Positions 35,507 through 44,095 of a DNA stretch of 64,000 nt are shown here, one piece after another. The DNA comes from a bacterium (lineage in GTDB: Bacteria > Desulfobacterota > Deferrisomatia > Deferrisomatales > BM512). Both the position numbers and the translations under genes were made by a program. The DNA lies in contig SCTA01000021.1 of NCBI GenBank assembly GCA_004322275.1, positions 16,647 through 80,646 of the forward strand, given 5' to 3'. The notes below the pieces were generated by a model, which saw nothing but the letters and a program-made list of their open reading frames with translations, did not search any database and was not told the origin of the DNA. How positions within the stretch are numbered: position 1 is the first letter of the stretch; each line of letters starts with the position of its first letter.

Positions 35507-37057
35507 TTACTTGCGGAGCGTTTCGGCGCCGCTAAAGAGAGAAGCGACGGGGTTTTTGACGGGCTCAAGTTCCATGCAGGCTATCTTCTTCGTCTCGATA
35601 TGTGAAAGCCACGCGGTAATCGTGGGCTCCATCTTCGAGGTGAAGGTCGCGGGGTAGATTCCCATCCAGAAGGCCAGAATCACCATCGGCATGAGATAGC
35701 CCCACTCAAGACCGGTAAGGTCCGTAAGGTTCTTGTTGGCCTCGTTTTCAAGCGGTCCGAAAAACACCCTGCGGTACATCCACAGCATGTAGCCCGCCGC
35801 CAGTATGACGCCCGAGGCGGCGAAGATGGCTGCTATCGGCGATGAGAGGTAAGCTCCCATCATTATGAGGAACTCGCCCACGAAGCCGTTTAGCCCGGGA
35901 AGGCCGATCGAGCTCATGGTGATTATGAGGAAGATCGTCGCGTAGTAGGGCATCTGGCGGGCCAGCCCGCCGAAATCCTCTATCATGCGGGTGTGCCTGC
36001 GCTCGTAGATTACGCCGACCAGAAGGAAGAGCGCGCCGGTGGAGATGCCGTGGTTCAGCGACTGGTAGAGGCCGCCGACCACTCCTTGCGCGTTCAGGGC
36101 GAAGATGCCGAGCATGACGTACCCGAGGTGGGAGACGGAGGAGTAGGCGACCAGCTTCTTTACGTCTTTTTGCACCATCGCGACGAGGGCGCCGTAGATT
36201 ATGCCGACAACGGCCAGCGTCATCATGAAGGGGGTGGCGGCGACGACCGCGTTGGGAAAGAGCGGCATGGCGAAGCGAAGGAAGCCGTAGCACCCCATCT
36301 TCAGAAGGACGCCCGCCAGAATGACGGAGCCCGCCGTCGGGGCCTGCGTGTGGGCGTCGGGCAGCCAGGTGTGGACAGGCCACATCGGCACCTTTATGGC
36401 AAAGGCGAGCGCGAAGGCCATGAACATCACCATCTGGACGCTCGGGGCTATCGGCAGCTTGTAGAGTTCCAGAATGTTGAAGGTGGCCGGGTTGCCCGCC
36501 TTTATATTGAGGTAGTAGAGGGCGATTATCGCGACCAGCATCAGCAGCGAGCCGACCATCGTGAAGATGAAGAACTTCACGGCGGCGTAAATGCGCTCCT
36601 TGCCCCCCCAGACGCCAATGAGAAAGTACATCGGGATGAGCATCGCCTCCCAGAAGATGTAGAAGAGGAAGAGGTCGAGGCTCGCAAGCGCTCCGATCAT
36701 CCCGGTTTCGAGGAGAAGGAAGAAGAACATGTACTGTTTCAGCTTCTTTTCCACCGACCCGGAAGAGAGGATGCAGATGACCGAGAGGAAGGTGGTCAGC
36801 ATCACCAGCCAGAGGCTTATGCCGTCTATGCCGAGGTGATACGAGATGCCCAGCGAGGGTATCCAGTCGACTTTCTCCACGTACTGCATCCCGGCCTTCG
36901 CGCTGTCGAAACCGAAGAGCAGCGGAAGGCTGATTACAAAATTGACGCAGGCCGTGAAGAGGGCGAACCCCCGTATCGCGCCGGTAGATTCCTCCTTCAT
37001 CAGGAGGATGGCTATTGCGCCTATCAGCGGCAAAAAGGCGAGTATCGTCAGGATCAT
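35507..37057 (-). CDS. nuoM: NADH-quinone oxidoreductase subunit M
   Basis: A 516-residue antiporter-like subunit (MrpD-type) with about 14 membrane segments. Diagnostic sequences are YHLGIDGISLWLVML, FYIFWEAMLIPMYFLIGVWG with the essential Glu, PVHTWLPDAHTQAPTAGSV, ILAGVLLKMGCYG and AYSSVSHLGYVMLGIFAL. It forms the middle ion channel of the membrane arm. It lies between nuoL and nuoN as in standard operons. Confidence 0.96.
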   Translation of the reverse strand: MILTILAFLPLIGAIAILLMKEESTGAIRGFALFTACVNFVISLPLLFGFDSAKAGMQYVEKVDWIPSLGISYHLGIDGISLWLVMLTTFLSVICILSSGSVEKKLKQYMFFFLLLETGMIGALASLDLFLFYIFWEAMLIPMYFLIGVWGGKERIYAAVKFFIFTMVGSLLMLVAIIALYYLNIKAGNPATFNILELYKLPIAPSVQMVMFMAFALAFAIKVPMWPVHTWLPDAHTQAPTAGSVILAGVLLKMGCYGFLRFAMPLFPNAVVAATPFMMTLAVVGIIYGALVAMVQKDVKKLVAYSSVSHLGYVMLGIFALNAQGVVGGLYQSLNHGISTGALFLLVGVIYERRHTRMIEDFGGLARQMPYYATIFLIITMSSIGLPGLNGFVGEFLIMMGAYLSSPIAAIFAASGVILAAGYMLWMYRRVFFGPLENEANKNLTDLTGLEWGYLMPMVILAFWMGIYPATFTSKMEPTITAWLSHIETKKIACMELEPVKNPVASLFSGAETLRK

Positions 37058-37079
37058 TCTCTCTCTCCTTATCCCGCGG

Positions 37080-39095
37080 CTAGAACGCGGCCACCAGCAG
37101 GACGAGGGCCACCGCGCCGGCGGCTATCGTCAGGGCATAGGCCTGTACCTGGCCGTTTTGTAGTTTGGCTAAGATCGATCCCACCGTGCGCACCGCGCCG
37201 GCGACGCCGTTTACGAGGCCGTCGATGACCACCACGTCCCAGAACTTCCAGAAGTGGTTGGCGAGCCCGACGCAGCCGCCTACGAAGACCGCTCCGTATA
37301 TCTCGTCCACGAAATACTTGTTGTAGAGGAGGGTGTAGACGCCCTTGGCGGAGGCCGCGATCTTCGCGGGTATCTCGGGGCGCTTTATGTAGAGGTAGAC
37401 GGCGACGAGTATTCCGGCGAGGGCGTAGCCGACGGACATGAACATCAGAAGGTACTCGGTGAAGTCGTGGCCGCCGCCCGCCGCTGCCGCGTGTCCGGCT
37501 TCCGCGGCCGCTTCGTGGCCACCCGCGAAGGCCGAGGCCACTCCGAGCCCGCCGCTGCCGACCATGTTGGCCGCTTCCCTAACCGCGACGTGGGCTGCGC
37601 TGGAATCGAGCACCGGGGCCAGCCAGTGGTGAAACATGTTGGAGCCGCCGAGGGCCTCGGGAATCCCCACCCAGCCGCCGACTATCGAGAGCCCGGCAAG
37701 CACGTAGAGGGGAACGTACATCGAGGCGGGAGACTCGTGCGGATGGACGTGGTGGTGGTCGAACTTCTCCTTGCCGAAGAAGGTCATGAAGACCAGGCGG
37801 AACATGTAGAAGGCCGTTACGCCCGCCGCGATGAAGCCGAGCAGCCACTGGAGCTTGAAGCCGCGGGAGAAGGCCATCCAGAGAATCTCGTCCTTGGAGA
37901 AGAAGCCCGCCAGCGGAGGTATGCCCGCAATCGCTATCGTCGCGATGAGGAAGGTCTTGTAGGTGTGAGGCATGTACTTCCGAAGGTTGCCCATGTGCCT
38001 CATGTCCTGCTGGTCGTGCATCCCGTGGATTACGGAGCCGGAGCCGAGGAAAAGGCAGGCCTTGAAGAAGGCGTGGGTCATCAGGTGGAAGATGCCCGCG
38101 ACGTAAGCCCCGACGCCCATTGCGAGAAACATGTAGCCGAGCTGGCTTACCGTCGAGTAGGCGAGGACCTTCTTTATGTCGTTTTGCACCAGCGCTATCG
38201 ACCCCGCGAAGAGGGCGGTGAGCGCGCCGACGGTGGCTACGGTGGCCATCGCCGCCGGTGCCATAGAGAACATGATGTTGCAGCGGCCTATCATGTAGAC
38301 GCCCGCGGTGACCATCGTGGCGGCGTGGATGAGGGCGGAGACCGGGGTGGGGCCCGCCATCGCGTCGGGAAGCCATACGTAGAGGGGAATCTGCGCGGAC
38401 TTGCCGGTCGCGCCGACGAAGAGGAGAAGGCAGATCGCCGTGACCGTCGCTCCGCCGTAGAGAAGGACGTTGGGTGCGCTGTTCATCACCTCGCGGAAGT
38501 TAAGGGTGCCGAAGTTCTGGAAGATCATGAACATCGCGATGAGAAAGCCGAAGTCGCCTATGCGGTTGACCACGAAGGCCTTCATGCCCGCAGTGGCCTT
38601 GGCCATATCGTCGAACCAGAAGCCGATGAGGAGGTAGGAGCAGAGGCCGACGCCTTCCCAACCCACGAAGAGGACCAGAAAGGAGTTGCCCAGCACCAGC
38701 GTGAGCATCGCGAAGCAAAAGAGGTTGAGGTAGGTGAAGAAGCGGGTGTACCCCTTGTCGTGGTGCATGTAGCCGGTGGAGTAGACGTGGATCAGAAAGC
38801 CGACGCCGGTGACGATCAGGGTCATTACCGAGCTTAAGGGATCGATAAGATACCCGAGGTCGATCTTCGTGGAGCCCGCCTGTATCCAGGTGAAGAGAAC
38901 CTGTTCGTGGAACCTGTGGGACGGGTCGAGCCCCATAAGCCCTATGAAGGCCCCCACCGAGACGAGGAAGGAAAGGAAGATGGAGCCGCAGGCGACCGCG
39001 TTGACCGCGCCGTGACCCCACTTCTTGCCGAAGACGCCGTTTATGAACGCCCCAAGCATGGGAAAAAATGGAATGAGCCAGATATACTCAAGCAT
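37080..39095 (-). CDS. nuoL: NADH-quinone oxidoreductase subunit L
   Basis: A 671-residue distal antiporter-like subunit. Motifs include VGVGFLIHVYSTGYMHHDKG, FVGWEGVGLCSYLLIGFW, PLYVWLPDAMAGPTPVSALI and AYSTVSQLGYMFLAMGVG. The C-terminal extension carries the lateral helix and the last transmembrane anchor (near LTIAAGAVALVLLVAAF). A His-rich loop (HHHVHPHES) lies near residue 450. The length is a little above the E. coli protein. Confidence 0.96.
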   Translation of the reverse strand: MLEYIWLIPFFPMLGAFINGVFGKKWGHGAVNAVACGSIFLSFLVSVGAFIGLMGLDPSHRFHEQVLFTWIQAGSTKIDLGYLIDPLSSVMTLIVTGVGFLIHVYSTGYMHHDKGYTRFFTYLNLFCFAMLTLVLGNSFLVLFVGWEGVGLCSYLLIGFWFDDMAKATAGMKAFVVNRIGDFGFLIAMFMIFQNFGTLNFREVMNSAPNVLLYGGATVTAICLLLFVGATGKSAQIPLYVWLPDAMAGPTPVSALIHAATMVTAGVYMIGRCNIMFSMAPAAMATVATVGALTALFAGSIALVQNDIKKVLAYSTVSQLGYMFLAMGVGAYVAGIFHLMTHAFFKACLFLGSGSVIHGMHDQQDMRHMGNLRKYMPHTYKTFLIATIAIAGIPPLAGFFSKDEILWMAFSRGFKLQWLLGFIAAGVTAFYMFRLVFMTFFGKEKFDHHHVHPHESPASMYVPLYVLAGLSIVGGWVGIPEALGGSNMFHHWLAPVLDSSAAHVAVREAANMVGSGGLGVASAFAGGHEAAAEAGHAAAAGGGHDFTEYLLMFMSVGYALAGILVAVYLYIKRPEIPAKIAASAKGVYTLLYNKYFVDEIYGAVFVGGCVGLANHFWKFWDVVVIDGLVNGVAGAVRTVGSILAKLQNGQVQAYALTIAAGAVALVLLVAAF

Positions 39096-39119
39096 CTAAA
39101 TATCCTCCCGGGGCCTGGT

Positions 39120-39422
39120 TCAACCCTTTAAAAGGTTGATGTCCTCGGCGTAGACCGTCTTGCGGTACCGGTACAGGTTCACGACTATTGCAAGCCCCAC
39201 CGCCGCCTCGGCTGCGGCCACCGTTATCACGAAGAAGACGTAGATCAGCCCCTCCGCGGAATCGAGGTGGTCGGAAGCTGCGACGAAGGCGAGGTTCACG
39301 GCGTTCAGCATCAGTTCGACGCACATCAGAAGAACCAGAATGTTTCTCCTGACGAAGAGGCCGATAGCGCCTATACCGAAGAGCAGGGCGGAGAGCAGCA
39401 TCGAGTGTTCAAAAGGTATCAT
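39120..39422 (-). CDS. nuoK: NADH-quinone oxidoreductase subunit K
   Basis: A 100-residue three-helix membrane subunit. The conserved Glu residues appear in VLLMCVELMLNAVNL and VAAAEAAVGLAIVV. It couples quinone reduction to the antiporter subunits. It lies 15 bases from the nuoJ stop, in standard order. Confidence 0.95.
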   Translation of the reverse strand: MIPFEHSMLLSALLFGIGAIGLFVRRNILVLLMCVELMLNAVNLAFVAASDHLDSAEGLIYVFFVITVAAAEAAVGLAIVVNLYRYRKTVYAEDINLLKG

Positions 39423-39437
39423 CGTTATTCTCCCGCC

Positions 39438-39935
39438 TTAGAGTTTCTTCTTGGCCAGGGCGACCGCGCCCACGAGGCCTACGAGCAGCAGGATCGAGGC
39501 GACCTCGAAGGGAAGGAGGTACGGCCCGAAGAGCTTGTCGGCAAGAAATTCGACGCTCCCCTGCTTTAGCAGCGCCGCTTCGCTCATGTCGCCCCTGCCG
39601 GTGAAGGGCGCCTTGACGAAAGCCGTCAGCACGCCGAAGACCATGAGGCCGGTAAGTATCCCTATGCCGAGGAAGGCGTTGGCGCGCTTTCTGTCCGACT
39701 CCTGCCCCATGTCTATGAGGAAGATGACGAAGATGACCAGCATCATCACCGCCCCGGCGTAGACCGCTATCTGAACGGCGGCAATGAAGTCGGCGTGGTT
39801 CAGGAGGAAGATGACCGCGAGGCAGATCATCGTTCCCAGCATGCAGAGGGCGGAGTGCAGGGGCTGCTTCGAGATAAGGACCCCTACCGCCGCGATCACC
39901 GCAAGGGCGGCGAAAATATAGAAAAGCACTATCAT
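39438..39935 (-). CDS. nuoJ: NADH-quinone oxidoreductase subunit J
   Basis: A 165-residue membrane subunit with five helices, including the conserved Tyr-containing stretch QIAVYAGAVMMLVIFVIFLI (TMH3 with the pi-bulge) and VASILLLVGLVGAVALAKK at the end. It overlaps nuoI by four bases. It takes part in the coupling gate at the quinone site. Confidence 0.94.
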   Translation of the reverse strand: MIVLFYIFAALAVIAAVGVLISKQPLHSALCMLGTMICLAVIFLLNHADFIAAVQIAVYAGAVMMLVIFVIFLIDMGQESDRKRANAFLGIGILTGLMVFGVLTAFVKAPFTGRGDMSEAALLKQGSVEFLADKLFGPYLLPFEVASILLLVGLVGAVALAKKKL

Positions 39936-40357
39936 CGCTTACTCTCCGTAGCGACAAGCTGGTCGCGCGTCATGTGAAAATCCTGACGCCTGTAATCGCA
40001 GAACTCGTAGTTGCGGGTAAGTTCGATCGCGTCCTTGGGGCAGGCTTCCTGGCAGTAGCCGCAGAAGATGCACCGGGTGACCTCTACGTCGAAGCGCGAC
40101 GGGAAGGAGCGCCCGTCGTCGGTCATTTTCCTGTCCACCGAGATGACGTTGGCGGGGCAAACCACCTCGCAAAGGCCGCAGGCGACGCACTTTATCTTGC
40201 CGTTTTCGGTCTTGAGCCGGTGAAGTCCGCGCCATCTGTCGCTAACTTCCCTTTTCTGCTCCGGGTACTGGTAGGTTATGGGCTTTGTGAAGATGTACCC
40301 GAAGGTCTTCATCATCCCCTTTATGAGCGGGATGAGGGTATCGAATATGGCCTTCAT
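39932..40357 (-). CDS. nuoI: NADH-quinone oxidoreductase subunit I (2x[4Fe-4S])
   Basis: The open frame runs on upstream into nuoH, but ATG 40357 gives a normal subunit of 141 residues. Two ferredoxin motifs carry the N6a and N6b clusters: CVACGLCEVVCPANV and CIFCGYCQEACPKDAI. They would pass electrons from the peripheral arm to cluster N2 in NuoB. An N-terminal helix (LIPLIKGMMKTFGYIFTKP) docks to the membrane. It starts 20 bases after nuoH. Confidence 0.94.
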   Translation of the reverse strand: MKAIFDTLIPLIKGMMKTFGYIFTKPITYQYPEQKREVSDRWRGLHRLKTENGKIKCVACGLCEVVCPANVISVDRKMTDDGRSFPSRFDVEVTRCIFCGYCQEACPKDAIELTRNYEFCDYRRQDFHMTRDQLVATESKR

Positions 40358-40377
40358 CTTTTTCTCTCTCCTTCCGC

Positions 40378-41376
40378 TTACGCTGTAAAGAGGCTGACAG
40401 CCGCAGTCAGGAGAAGGTTTATGATCGCGATGGGCATCATCCACTTCCACCCGAGGTGCATTATCTGGTCGTAGCGGAGGCGCGGGAAGGTGCCGCGCTC
40501 CCAGATGAAGAAGAAGACCAGAGCGAAGACCTTGCCCATGAAGATCAGTATCTTGGGCACGAAGGGAAGCTCTATGCCGAAGGGGAGGTTCCAGCCGCCC
40601 AGGAAGAGGCAGGTGGTTATCGCCGCCAGGGAAATCATGTGCGCGTATTCCGCCATGAAGAAGAGGGCGAACTTCATCGAGGAGTACTCGATGTTGAAGC
40701 CGCAGGCCAGCTCCGCCTCCGCCTCCGACATGTCGAAGGGGGTGCGGTTTATCTCGGCGAGGCCGCAGATGATGAGGAGAACGAAGGCCACCGGCTGCTT
40801 GAAGATGAGCCACCACTCGCGCTGGTAAGCGACGATCTTGGTCAGCGACATCGTGCCCGTGATCATTATCACGCTTACGAGGGTTAGACCCATCGCCAGT
40901 TCGTAGCTGATGCCCTGCGCCGCGCTTCTCATCGCACCCAGAAGGCCGTAGCGGTTGCGGGAGGACCAGCCGCCCAGCATCGGCCCGTAGGCGCTGATTC
41001 CGGCGAGTCCTATTATGTAGATTATTCCGATGTTTATGTCCGCTATCGCCAGCCGTATCTCGCGGCCGAAAACGGTGACGGTGTCGCCGAAGGGTATCGC
41101 GCCGACGATTAAAATAGCCGGAATGAGCGAGATAACCGGGGCGAGGATGAAGACCGGCTTGTCCACGTTTGCCGGGACGAGGTCCTCCTTGAAGAAGAAC
41201 TTCAGGCCGTCGCAGACCGGCTGCAAAAGACCCCAGGGGCCGACGCGGTTTGGCCCGTGGCGGACCTGAATCCAGCCGAGCACCTTTCTTTCAAGAAGCG
41301 TGGTGTAAGCGACGCAGCCGAGCAGCACCGCGAAGACCACGACGACTTTTATAAGGCTTACGATCACATATTCCAC
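40378..41376 (-). CDS. nuoH: NADH-quinone oxidoreductase subunit H
   Basis: A 332-residue membrane subunit that forms the quinone chamber. Visible signatures are ERKVLGWIQVRHGPNRVGPW, GWSSRNRYGLLGAMRSAAQG, AEINRTPFDMSEAEAELACG and YSSMKFALFFMAEYAHM. All conserved charged residues of the E-channel entry are present. It follows the formate dehydrogenase-like gene after 13 bases. Confidence 0.95.
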   Translation of the reverse strand: MEYVIVSLIKVVVVFAVLLGCVAYTTLLERKVLGWIQVRHGPNRVGPWGLLQPVCDGLKFFFKEDLVPANVDKPVFILAPVISLIPAILIVGAIPFGDTVTVFGREIRLAIADINIGIIYIIGLAGISAYGPMLGGWSSRNRYGLLGAMRSAAQGISYELAMGLTLVSVIMITGTMSLTKIVAYQREWWLIFKQPVAFVLLIICGLAEINRTPFDMSEAEAELACGFNIEYSSMKFALFFMAEYAHMISLAAITTCLFLGGWNLPFGIELPFVPKILIFMGKVFALVFFFIWERGTFPRLRYDQIMHLGWKWMMPIAIINLLLTAAVSLFTA

Positions 41377-41389
41377 CGTAAAACCCTCC

Positions 41390-44065
41390 TTATACCTTGC
41401 GGACGCTGACGGCGGTAACCTTCAGCTCCGGTATTTTCGCCGTGGGACAGCTAGCGGTGTTGGTCAGGACGTTGACCGGCGATTCGCAGTAATGGAACGT
41501 CATAAAGAGCTTGCCTTTGCCGATGGTGTCCACCACCTTCACCTTCGAGGTTATCTCCCCTCGCCTTGAAGAGAGGGAGACTATGTCTCCGGTGACGATG
41601 GAGAGCGCCTTTGCGTCGGCGGGGTTCATTTCGAGGAAACCCTCGCGGTAGACCTCGCTCAGTTTCTTCGAGTTGCGGGTCATGGTGCCGGAATGGTAAT
41701 GGGCCTGCTCCCTCCCGGTGGTCAGGATGAAGGGGTACTGCTCGTCCGGCGCTTCCGCCGGGCCCTCGAAGGAGACCACCGAGAAGAGACCCTTGCCTCG
41801 GGCTATCTTGCCGACGTGGAGTATCTCCGTGCCTGGATGCGCCTTGTCCGGGCAGGGCCACTGTATGCCCTCTTTTTCGAGCCGCCCGTAATCCAGTCCG
41901 GCGTAGCTGGGAGTGAGGGAGGTTATCTCGGCGAAGACGTCCTGTCCCCTCGGGGAACCCAGGTCGTAGCCCATCCGGGAGGAAAGGGCGCAGATGATTT
42001 CGGAATCGTTTCGCGCGCTCCCCGGCGGCTCCACCACCTTGCGCACGCGCTGGACGCGCCGCTCGGTGTTGGAGAAGGTGCCCTCCTTCTCGGGGAAGGC
42101 GGTGGAGGGGAAGACGACGTGGGCTTTCGCGGCGGTCTCGGTGAGGAAGATGTCCTGCACGACGAAAAGATCGAGCGAATCGAAGCCCTTTTCGATGTGG
42201 CTGAGATCGGGGTCGGTGAGCATCGGGTTTTCGCCCATCACGTAGAGGGCCTTTATCTTCTTGCCCAGCTCGTGGCCGACCTCCGTCAGCTTCAGGCCCT
42301 GCTTCGCGGGAAGAGAGACGCCCCAAGCCTTCTCGAACTTCGCCCGGAGGGTTTCGTCCTCGACGGACTGGTAGCCGGAAAAGACGTTGGGAAGTCCGCC
42401 CATGTCGCAGGCGCCCTGGACGTTGTTTTGCCCGCGCAGCGGGTTCACTCCGCCGCCGGGTTTCCCGACGTTGCCGCAGAGCATGGCGAGATTCGCCAGA
42501 TTTCGCACCGAGGCGGTGCCCTCGGTGAACTGGGTGACGCCCATCGCGTAGAGAATCGCGGCGGGGGCGCTCTCGGCATAGATTCTGGCGGCTTTTCTGA
42601 TGTCTTCGGCGGGGATGGCGGTGAGCGCCGCCACCGATTCGGGCGTGAACTTCTCTATGGAGGCCCGAAATTCCTCGAAACCCTCGCAGCGCTCGGCGAT
42701 GTACGCCTTGTCTTCCAGCCCTTCGGCCAGAATCACGTTCATCATCGCCGCGATTACCGGGATGTTGTAGCCGGGCGGCACCTGGAGGTAGACGTTGGCG
42801 TATTTGACCAGAGGTATGCGCCTCGGGTCTATGACGATGAGCTTCGCGCCCCTCTTGGTGATAGCCTTCTTTACCCTGTCGCCGATGATCGGGTGGTTTT
42901 CCGTGGTGTTCGAGCCGATGACGAGGAAGGTGCCGGTATTGTCGGCCAGATCGTCTATCGAGTTCGTCATCGCGCCGCTTCCGAAGCTTGTGGCCAGACC
43001 GGCCACGGTAGAGCTGTGTCAGAGGCGTGCGCAGTGGTCGACGTTGTTCGTCCCTACCACCGCGCGGATGAATTTCTGGAAGAGGTAATTGTCTTCATTG
43101 GTGCAGCGGGCGCTGGTGAACCCCGCAATCGCGTCGGGGCCGTGCTTTTCCTTTATTTCGCCGAGCCTTCCGGCGACGTAGGTAAGCGCCTCGTCCCAGC
43201 TTACGGGGGTAAGCTCCCCGTTCTTGCGTATCAGCGGCTCTTTGAGCCGGTCCTCGTGGCCGACGAACTCCCATCCGAAACGCCCCTTTACGCAGAGGCT
43301 CCCGTAGTTGGGCTTTCTGGAGAACTCGGTGGTGGTGACGCGCAGTATCCTGTTGTTGCGGGCGTTGAACTGGAACTGGCAGCCGACGCCGCAGTAGCCG
43401 CAGGTAGTCGTGGTTCTCTTGGACTGCCAGATTCTGGCCTTCTCCTCGATTACCGCGTCGGTCAGCGCCCCTACCGGGCAGACGGAGAGGCATTCGCCGC
43501 AGCAGATGCAGTCAACTCCCTCCACCGGGCCTATGTAGGACTTAAAGCCGTTGTCCGTGATCTTTATGCACCCTATCCCCTTTACCTCCTTGCAGGCCCG
43601 CACGCAGCGGCCGCAGAGGATGCAGCGGTCCTGCCACTGCTTGATGAAGGGGGAGATGTAGTGATCGGGCATGTTGCGGTTCGGCGGGGGCGCCCTGAAA
43701 GGCAGGTCGGTTATCCCGAACTCCCAGACGATGTCCTGAAGGTCGCACTCGCCGCCCTTGTCGCAAACCGGGCATTCGAGCGGGTGGTTGATCAGCAGCA
43801 GCTTGAGGGCGTCCTGCCGCATCTTGTGGAGGGCGGAGGACTCGGTGGTGACCGCCATCCCTTCCGCCGCCAGAGTGTCGCAGGCGCCGACGGGCTTTCT
43901 GAGCCCCTCGATCTCCACCATGCACATTCTGCACGAGCCGAGCGGGCTCAGCTTCGCGAGCCAGCAAAGAGTCGGGATTTTGATATTCGCCCCGTTCGCC
44001 GCTTCGAGTATCGTGCGGCCCTCTTCCACCTTTATTGGCGTACCGTTTATCGTAAGATTTATCAT
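41390..44065 (-). CDS. fdhA: selenocysteine-containing formate dehydrogenase alpha subunit in the NuoG position
   Basis: One 891-residue protein read through an in-frame UGA (43021-43019) at codon 349. Start ATG 44065 follows GGGGAAGGAACC. Order of domains: a [2Fe-2S] domain (Cys34, 45, 48, 62), a His-Cys3 cluster (His94, Cys98, 101, 107), two [4Fe-4S] motifs (CILCGRCVRACKE, CICCGECLSVCPVG), the cluster CGYCGVGC-x-x-CVKGRFG type, then molybdopterin domains. The UGA context, VDHCARL-U-HSSTVAGL, matches the active site of formate dehydrogenases (E. coli FdhF has Cys-Ala-Arg-Val-Sec-His, as I recall). LTETAAKAHVVFPS and EGTFSNTERRVQRVRK are FdhA features. It would oxidise formate and feed electrons toward NuoI/NuoB. 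Reading it as two broken genes is less likely. Confidence 0.9.
42990..43006 (-). promoter_or_regulatory. SECIS hairpin for selenocysteine insertion
   Basis: Read leftward, GTGGCC-GGTCT-GGCCAC forms a perfect six-pair stem with a GGUCU apical loop. The GGUC motif begins 18 bases after the UGA at 43021-43019. By recall, that is the same spacing as in the E. coli fdhF SECIS. It lies inside the coding sequence, as bacterial SelB-binding elements do. Confidence 0.85.
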
Positions 44066-44095
44066 GGTTCCTTCCCCAAAGCTCGCCAAGGACCG

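Noticed and set aside
37254..38837. 527-residue plus-strand frame opposite nuoL
   Set aside because: Shadow of nuoL with a His/Glu/Arg-rich unnatural composition.
41390..44089. NuoG as two separate or broken genes
   Set aside because: The only interruption is a UGA in the selenocysteine context, followed by a SECIS-like hairpin and in-frame continuation, so a single selenoprotein is the better reading.
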